Shown here piece by piece: positions 59,490 through 64,000 of a stretch of 64,000 nucleotides of DNA. Under the pieces are notes generated by a model. The model worked only from the letters and a program-made list of their open reading frames with translations, ran no database searches and had not been told where the DNA came from. The stretch comes from Vibrio maritimus (lineage in GTDB: Bacteria; Pseudomonadota; Gammaproteobacteria; Enterobacterales; Vibrionaceae), in NCBI RefSeq assembly GCF_021441885.1, contig NZ_CP090438.1, positions 2,108,001-2,172,000 on the forward strand. The letters run 5' to 3'. Position 1 is the first letter of the stretch. Each line of letters opens with the position of its first letter. Position numbers and translations under genes: made by a program.

Positions 59490-60749
59490 CTAATCGAAAT
59501 CTAGCGCCTCCACTAGAACCGAAAGAGGATGAACGCAGGACAAACGCGTGTTCTCTTCTATCTGCCAGCGGCAAGTTTCACAATCAGAAATCGCATAGTC
59601 GGCATCCGACTGATTAATTTGTTCGAACAAGCCTTTACCTATTTCCATAGAAACATCGTAGTTCTCTCGCTTATAACCATACGTACCCGCTAGCCCACAA
59701 CATTCGCTATCCAACACTTTAACCGTCAGCCCTGGGATCATTTTCAGTAGCTCAATTGTGAATATATGATCGCCACTGCGCTCTAGGTGACATGGAGTGT
59801 GATACACAATGGTTTTGTTGACGGGTTTCATCGCTGGAATGTTGCCTTCTCTACATTCACTCAGCATAAAGCGGCTAAATAGATGTATCCGATCCGCGAC
59901 TTTTTGATTGTCTACATCTAAAACGTGAGGATACTCCTCTTGTAAGGTGAAAGCGCAGGTTGAAGAGGTGGATATGACCGCTTCAGAGCGACCTGTTAGA
60001 GCTTTCTCGAGATGCTCCACATTGAGTTTGGCATTCTTCTGCGCCTTACTATGAAATCCATTGGCAATCAAAGGCACACCGCAACACTTCTCACGTTCGA
60101 GTAACTGTACGCCAATGTTCATGGCATTCATGACACGGATAAAGTTCTGCCCAACACTGTGGTCATTGTAATTAACATAACAACCGTGAAAGTAGTTCAC
60201 TTGGCGTCGATATTTGCTCTGGTCTGGCACATGCTTCTTGTACCAAGATCGAAACGTTCCGTGGGAGTATTTGGGTAGCGACTTATGATCATGCACTTGA
60301 ATCGTATGATGCATGACTTTCTTAACGACCGATTGCTCAGTTAGTTTGTTTATCACCGGCGCAAAAGGTGTCGCCAAAGAACCAAACAAATCAGTGTGGC
60401 TTAACACGTAGTCGCGTGCGGTAGTCAGGCTAAGCGGCTTACGCCCATGCTCTCTTCGAGCGACAGCGATAATGTCACCAATCCTAACCCCGGACGGACA
60501 TGCTGTTTCGCAGCGTTTGCAGTTAGTGCAGAGCTTTAGCACATCGTCAAAAAACTCAGGGCTTTTTAATCTTAGTCTTTCACCATCTGGGCCGCACTGT
60601 TTAGGTCCTGGGTACTCAGGATTGGCTTTTGCGACAGGGCAATACACGGTACAGACAGTGCATTTAATGCATTTTTCAAATGATGGCGATTGGTGCTCAT
60701 CACCAATATTAGTTACAGCAATGAGTTCAGCTGGACGTACTGCGGTCAT
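59490..60749 (-). CDS. glpC: Anaerobic glycerol-3-phosphate dehydrogenase subunit C
   Basis: GlpC is the iron-sulfur, membrane-attached subunit that passes electrons from GlpAB to the quinone pool. The 419-residue protein has two ferredoxin-type clusters in the N-terminal third (CIKCTVCTVYCPV and CTNCKRCETACPS). Two CCG domains follow (REKCCGVPL and DSECCGLAG). The ATG overlaps the glpB stop as ATGA, with GGAGAG upstream. Complete and normal in length. Confidence 0.95.
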   Translation of the reverse strand: MTAVRPAELIAVTNIGDEHQSPSFEKCIKCTVCTVYCPVAKANPEYPGPKQCGPDGERLRLKSPEFFDDVLKLCTNCKRCETACPSGVRIGDIIAVARREHGRKPLSLTTARDYVLSHTDLFGSLATPFAPVINKLTEQSVVKKVMHHTIQVHDHKSLPKYSHGTFRSWYKKHVPDQSKYRRQVNYFHGCYVNYNDHSVGQNFIRVMNAMNIGVQLLEREKCCGVPLIANGFHSKAQKNAKLNVEHLEKALTGRSEAVISTSSTCAFTLQEEYPHVLDVDNQKVADRIHLFSRFMLSECREGNIPAMKPVNKTIVYHTPCHLERSGDHIFTIELLKMIPGLTVKVLDSECCGLAGTYGYKRENYDVSMEIGKGLFEQINQSDADYAISDCETCRWQIEENTRLSCVHPLSVLVEALDFD

Positions 60750-62107
60750 GCCATCTCTCCTTTTCTCTGCTCACTTATCGCTTCGGGAATGGTGTTTACG
60801 GATGATTTTGCAATGACATGTTCAGCGACTTTATATCCAGTGCTGATTGCAACGCCCCCCCCACAGCCATGTACAATCGGATCATAGTGGGGCAAAATAG
60901 AGCCAGCACAATAAAGGTTTTCCAGCGTTCTACCTGCTTTGGTAGGCTGAAAATGTTGGTTTGTCTCAACGCCAAAGCTTAAGAATGGGTGTGATGATTG
61001 TGAGAAAAACTGCTCTGAATACCACTGGTCTCGCGACCCTTGGGTAGCAATATCGAGGTCAAAAATAGGCTCAGTAACCTTGTTGAGGCCTGCAACCAAA
61101 CCTTTACTGAAGAAACTGCCGGTTGCTAAAACAAAGTACTCGGCATTGATAGGCACTGTCTTTAGTTTTTTGGTATAGATACATGCCAAAGACAGCTGTT
61201 CACCAGATGGTCTAAACACACCGCTTGTCACCTCATCACCGACATGTAACGTCCCCCCAGCTTCGATCAACGCGCGTCTTAACGTATCTTCTACACGAAT
61301 TCCCAAGAGTGATGGAGGCATGGTTGGCACTTCGTGAAAACGCAGGTGCGTTTCTTGTGCCAACTTATCCATCAAGGTGAGACCATCTCCATTTCCCAAT
61401 AGAGAAGGCAAGATGACAAGATCGTTGGGAGTAGCAACGTTTCTTAACTGCGAACAAAATTGAAAGAAATGTTGAGGTTGGCGCAGCAGTCTCGATACGT
61501 CTATTGAACGAAACTCATGGCAGTTTCGAGTTTCTAAACCCGCCGCATCAAGGCCGACTTTGACCACCCTCACCTCGATTCCTTCGAGCTCTGGCATAGA
61601 AGCGAGCTTGGCCCTGGCAATCTCAGGTTGAAAGTCACGAAACCCCTCTACAGAGACAAGCACGATGCGCTTGATACTAGAGAGTGCAGCATAATCAAAG
61701 TCTAAAGGAAACACATAAGGTTGTGACAGCCAAGTCGCTTTGAGTGAACCTAAACTCGCGATTCGATAATGGTTTTCTAGCGACTGATTATGATTCAGTG
61801 GTAAACCATGATTGCCTACAAACTGCTTGAACCATTGCAACGATTCAAGAACGCTTGCTCGACCTATTTTGGAATAAGGATGTTCAGGCATCTGTTGAGT
61901 CAAACGATCGATCTCATCGAACGGGGCTCTTACCGCTTTGCCATCGACTGGGGAATGACTGAGCACATCAATTGAACCTGAGGAAAAGTGCATAGCACTT
62001 TGTCCATGGCTTACCACGGCGGTCTTCAACCCTTGTTCAAGGAACCGCAATGCGCTGGTGTAACCAGCAACTCCACCGCCGATAACGACAACGTCATAGT
62101 TAATCAT
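60746..62107 (-). CDS. glpB: Anaerobic glycerol-3-phosphate dehydrogenase subunit B
   Basis: GlpB is the flavoprotein partner of GlpA. The 453-residue protein begins with an FAD-binding Rossmann motif (VVVIGGGVAGYTSALRFLEQ) and ends with the conserved YCAGSILPHYDPIVHGCGGG segment near residue 400. It overlaps glpA and glpC by four bases on each side. A GAGGAA site lies within the end of glpA. Confidence 0.95.
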   Translation of the reverse strand: MINYDVVVIGGGVAGYTSALRFLEQGLKTAVVSHGQSAMHFSSGSIDVLSHSPVDGKAVRAPFDEIDRLTQQMPEHPYSKIGRASVLESLQWFKQFVGNHGLPLNHNQSLENHYRIASLGSLKATWLSQPYVFPLDFDYAALSSIKRIVLVSVEGFRDFQPEIARAKLASMPELEGIEVRVVKVGLDAAGLETRNCHEFRSIDVSRLLRQPQHFFQFCSQLRNVATPNDLVILPSLLGNGDGLTLMDKLAQETHLRFHEVPTMPPSLLGIRVEDTLRRALIEAGGTLHVGDEVTSGVFRPSGEQLSLACIYTKKLKTVPINAEYFVLATGSFFSKGLVAGLNKVTEPIFDLDIATQGSRDQWYSEQFFSQSSHPFLSFGVETNQHFQPTKAGRTLENLYCAGSILPHYDPIVHGCGGGVAISTGYKVAEHVIAKSSVNTIPEAISEQRKGEMA

Positions 62108-63759
62108 TGCAATTCCTCCCCAACTGGGCTGCGAGTCGACTCAGTATTAGTGAGCTCATCAGCACCAAATAACCCTTGATAAATCCAATAGCTAAACTCG
62201 GCTTCTCGTAGCGCATCCCCCCACAGAACGGGCTTGGTGCCTTTCCAGCGCTCTTCTAAAAAGTCGGTAAGAATCTCCCCTACCTCGATTCCAGAAAAAT
62301 TGCCGTACTCTGCCATTAAGCTCGCCGCTCGATAGCTACAAAGCTCTCCTTGGCAAGGCCCCATACCTAGCCGAGTTCTCCGTCTAAGGTCGACAAGGTT
62401 ATGTACATCAAGCGCTTTAATCGCATACTCGATCTCGCCGGCAGTCACCATTTCACATTCGCAAATGACAGATTGGCTTGCTTTGTCGTCAGATAAAAAG
62501 CCAAGTGCTCGCTCACCATGGCGATCAATCGCAGACTGATAGACAGGTTTTGCAATGCTTGCTATGTTTTTCGTCTGTTTAGGAGAGTTTGCCGAGCCTG
62601 GCAAGGGAATCGTGTGAGTCGTACAAGGGGTAGTGTTGCCTAGCTTTTGTGCTACGGAATCAGTCGCCATCTCAGCCATTAAGCGGTAAGTCATGAGTTT
62701 GCCGCCGGTAATTGTCGTGAAGCCATGCAAGCCATCATGCTGCGCATGATCGACAAGCACGATACCTCGGCTTATGTTGCGACCACTGCTATCTTCACTT
62801 AAAGAAACAAGCGGTCTCACTCCCGCATAAGCTCTGAGTACTCGGCTATGACTCATAATCGGCGCAAGCTTGGCACCTTCTTCTAACAAGGTATCGACTT
62901 CTTCAGCGGTAACGTGGAGATTATCGATCTGGTCGTAGTCAATATGTTCCGATGTGGTGCCAATAAGCGAAATGGTATCCCCTGGTACCAGAATGTCAGC
63001 GTCAGATGGTTTACGGCAGCGGTTGATTACTCGATTGTTAATACGATAATCGAGTATCAATAGTGACCCTTTTGCTGGAAACATCTTCACACTAAGGTCT
63101 GCATACTCGCAGATCGTTTGCCCCCAAATACCCGCTGCGTTAATGACCTCTTGCGCGAAAACCTCAAAGGGTAAATTTGTGCGAGTATTGAGTGCATTGA
63201 CGCCTATTACGCGATCACCCTCTCGAATCAAAGAAGTCACAATACAGTGACTAAACAAGCGCGCACCGTGCTCTTTAGCATCAAGCACATTGGAAGCACA
63301 GAGGCGAAAAGGGTCGATCGTACCGTCGGGCACTTGGATAGCACCTAGCATCTTTGGATTCGCATTTGGCTCAAACGCAAGCGCTTCTTTGGTTGTTAGG
63401 CGCTTAGTCTCGATTCCGGCAATATCGCACGCTGCAATAAACTCATCCTGAAAGCTCAGTTCATCTTCTGGCAGAGTGATAAAAAGACCGCCCGTATCTT
63501 CAACACAATGAGCGGCTATGGACTTGAGTATGCGATTTTCTGCAATACATTCGGAGGCAGATTCAGGATCAGTGACAGCATATCTAGCGCCTGAGTGCAG
63601 TAGTCCATGATTTCTCCCTGTTGTACCCGACGCGAGATCATCACGCTCAATTAAAATGCAGTCGATGCCTCGAAGTGCGCAATCACGCATGATGCCTGAC
63701 CCTGTGGCACCGCCCCCTATGATGATGACGTCTGTTTGATAACGAGCTGTTGCTTTCAT
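62104..63759 (-). CDS. glpA: Anaerobic glycerol-3-phosphate dehydrogenase subunit A
   Basis: GlpA is the catalytic FAD subunit oxidising sn-glycerol 3-phosphate to dihydroxyacetone phosphate under anaerobic conditions. The 551-residue protein has the N-terminal FAD motif VIIIGGGATGSGIMRDCA and the GTTGRNHGLLHSGARY loop. A C-terminal BFD-like [2Fe-2S] domain follows with CECE and GMGPCQGELC near residues 435-475. It is first in the glpABC operon. An operator-like palindrome lies about 75 bases upstream. Confidence 0.96.
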   Translation of the reverse strand: MKATARYQTDVIIIGGGATGSGIMRDCALRGIDCILIERDDLASGTTGRNHGLLHSGARYAVTDPESASECIAENRILKSIAAHCVEDTGGLFITLPEDELSFQDEFIAACDIAGIETKRLTTKEALAFEPNANPKMLGAIQVPDGTIDPFRLCASNVLDAKEHGARLFSHCIVTSLIREGDRVIGVNALNTRTNLPFEVFAQEVINAAGIWGQTICEYADLSVKMFPAKGSLLILDYRINNRVINRCRKPSDADILVPGDTISLIGTTSEHIDYDQIDNLHVTAEEVDTLLEEGAKLAPIMSHSRVLRAYAGVRPLVSLSEDSSGRNISRGIVLVDHAQHDGLHGFTTITGGKLMTYRLMAEMATDSVAQKLGNTTPCTTHTIPLPGSANSPKQTKNIASIAKPVYQSAIDRHGERALGFLSDDKASQSVICECEMVTAGEIEYAIKALDVHNLVDLRRRTRLGMGPCQGELCSYRAASLMAEYGNFSGIEVGEILTDFLEERWKGTKPVLWGDALREAEFSYWIYQGLFGADELTNTESTRSPVGEELQ

Positions 63760-63832
63760 TGCATTTTACCCACTGAATATACGCACAATTATTGTGGCAT
63801 TAAAATGCAACCAGTTTCGCGATTTCGCTCAC

Positions 63833-63852
63833 AAATGCTCGTTCGAGCATTT
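63833..63852. promoter_or_regulatory. GlpR-like operator upstream of glpA
   Basis: AAATGCTCGTTCGAGCATTT has 9-base arms that are exact complements around a TT centre. It resembles the ATGTTCG/CGAACAT arms of the E. coli GlpR operator, though the centre is shorter. Further TTTGCTC and GCTTTCGA sequence follows. No convincing FNR site was seen between it and glpA. Confidence 0.5.
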
Positions 63853-63890
63853 ATTTTTGCTCATTTGCTTTCGATTTGAGGTGTGGGTAC

Positions 63891-63914
63891 AAAAAAACCA
63901 GCCATATGTCTGGT
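63891..63914 (-). terminator. Terminator of the right-edge gene
   Basis: On the minus strand ACCAG (63914-63910) and CTGGT (63901-63897) flank an 8-base loop and are followed by at least six T (63896-63891). It is 29 bases after the stop of the partial frame at 63944. Confidence 0.6.
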
Positions 63915-63943
63915 CCTATTGACTAAAAACAAGTTATGAAAAA

Positions 63944-64000
63944 CTAGGCAACTTCGATATTTATATCGTTTTCTTTCAGAACATTGCATATTTCTTGGGG
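63944..64000 (-). CDS. C-terminal end of a gene entering from the right edge
   Basis: The last 18 codons of a frame (ending NDINIEVA, then TAG) are open to the window edge and are followed at a normal distance by a terminator. The fragment is too short to identify. The frame could be chance, but the terminator supports a real gene end here. Confidence 0.4.
   Translation of the reverse strand, partial: PQEICNVLKENDINIEVA

Overview
The window looks like a chromosomal segment of a marine Vibrio (Vibrionaceae). The gene complement and order of its type VI secretion system (T6SS) resemble, from memory, the T6SS1 locus of the V. parahaemolyticus / V. alginolyticus group. That assignment was not tested by a search. 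No rRNA, tRNA, CRISPR array, insertion sequence or phage gene was recognised.

Layout. (1) 1-204 is the start of an unrecognised gene running off the left edge. (2) 486-39977 is a T6SS locus built of facing and diverging transcription units. The leftward unit 5215-486 holds an outer-membrane beta-barrel, an FHA protein, TssJ, TssK and TssL. The rightward unit 5805-11016 holds a VasL-type TssA relative, TssM and a Lrp/AsnC regulator. The leftward unit 20966-11184 holds a PpkA-like kinase, TssA, TssB, TssC, TssE, TssF, TssG and a multi-pass membrane protein. The leftward unit 27693-21258 holds Hcp, VgrG, a DUF6484-like protein, an unknown helical protein, a DUF2169 adaptor and a ketosynthase-fold protein. 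The rightward unit 28152-32448 holds ClpV and a VasH-type sigma-54 activator. The leftward unit 39977-32522 holds a MIX-like protein, a lipoprotein and a 1558-residue protein with an OmpA-like domain. (3) 40902-53852 encodes a giant Ig-repeat lipoprotein with three 1197-bp tandem repeats. (4) 54142-55143 encodes an M23 peptidase. (5) 58577-55282 is a betaine/proline ABC transporter operon (proX-proW-proV), with the wreck of another proV just upstream. (6) 63759-59490 is glpABC. (7) 63944-64000 is the tail of a gene entering from the right.

How it works together. The 13 core Tss proteins (A, B, C, E, F, G, H, J, K, L, M, Hcp, VgrG) are all present, but no PAAR tip gene is visible. A DUF2169 adaptor is present without an adjacent cargo. 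The VasH-type activator probably drives hcp through a near-consensus sigma-54 promoter at 27768-27784. Hairpins sit just after the high-copy genes hcp and tssBC, as if to reduce readthrough into low-copy genes. A kinase and an FHA protein are present without a visible PppA phosphatase.

Most unusual parts: the MIX-like / lipoprotein / OmpA-domain tricistron; an integral outer-membrane barrel leading the membrane-complex operon; a four-helix membrane protein after tssG; the repeat-bearing 4316-residue lipoprotein; a structured candidate small RNA at 40430-40490; and the decayed proV.
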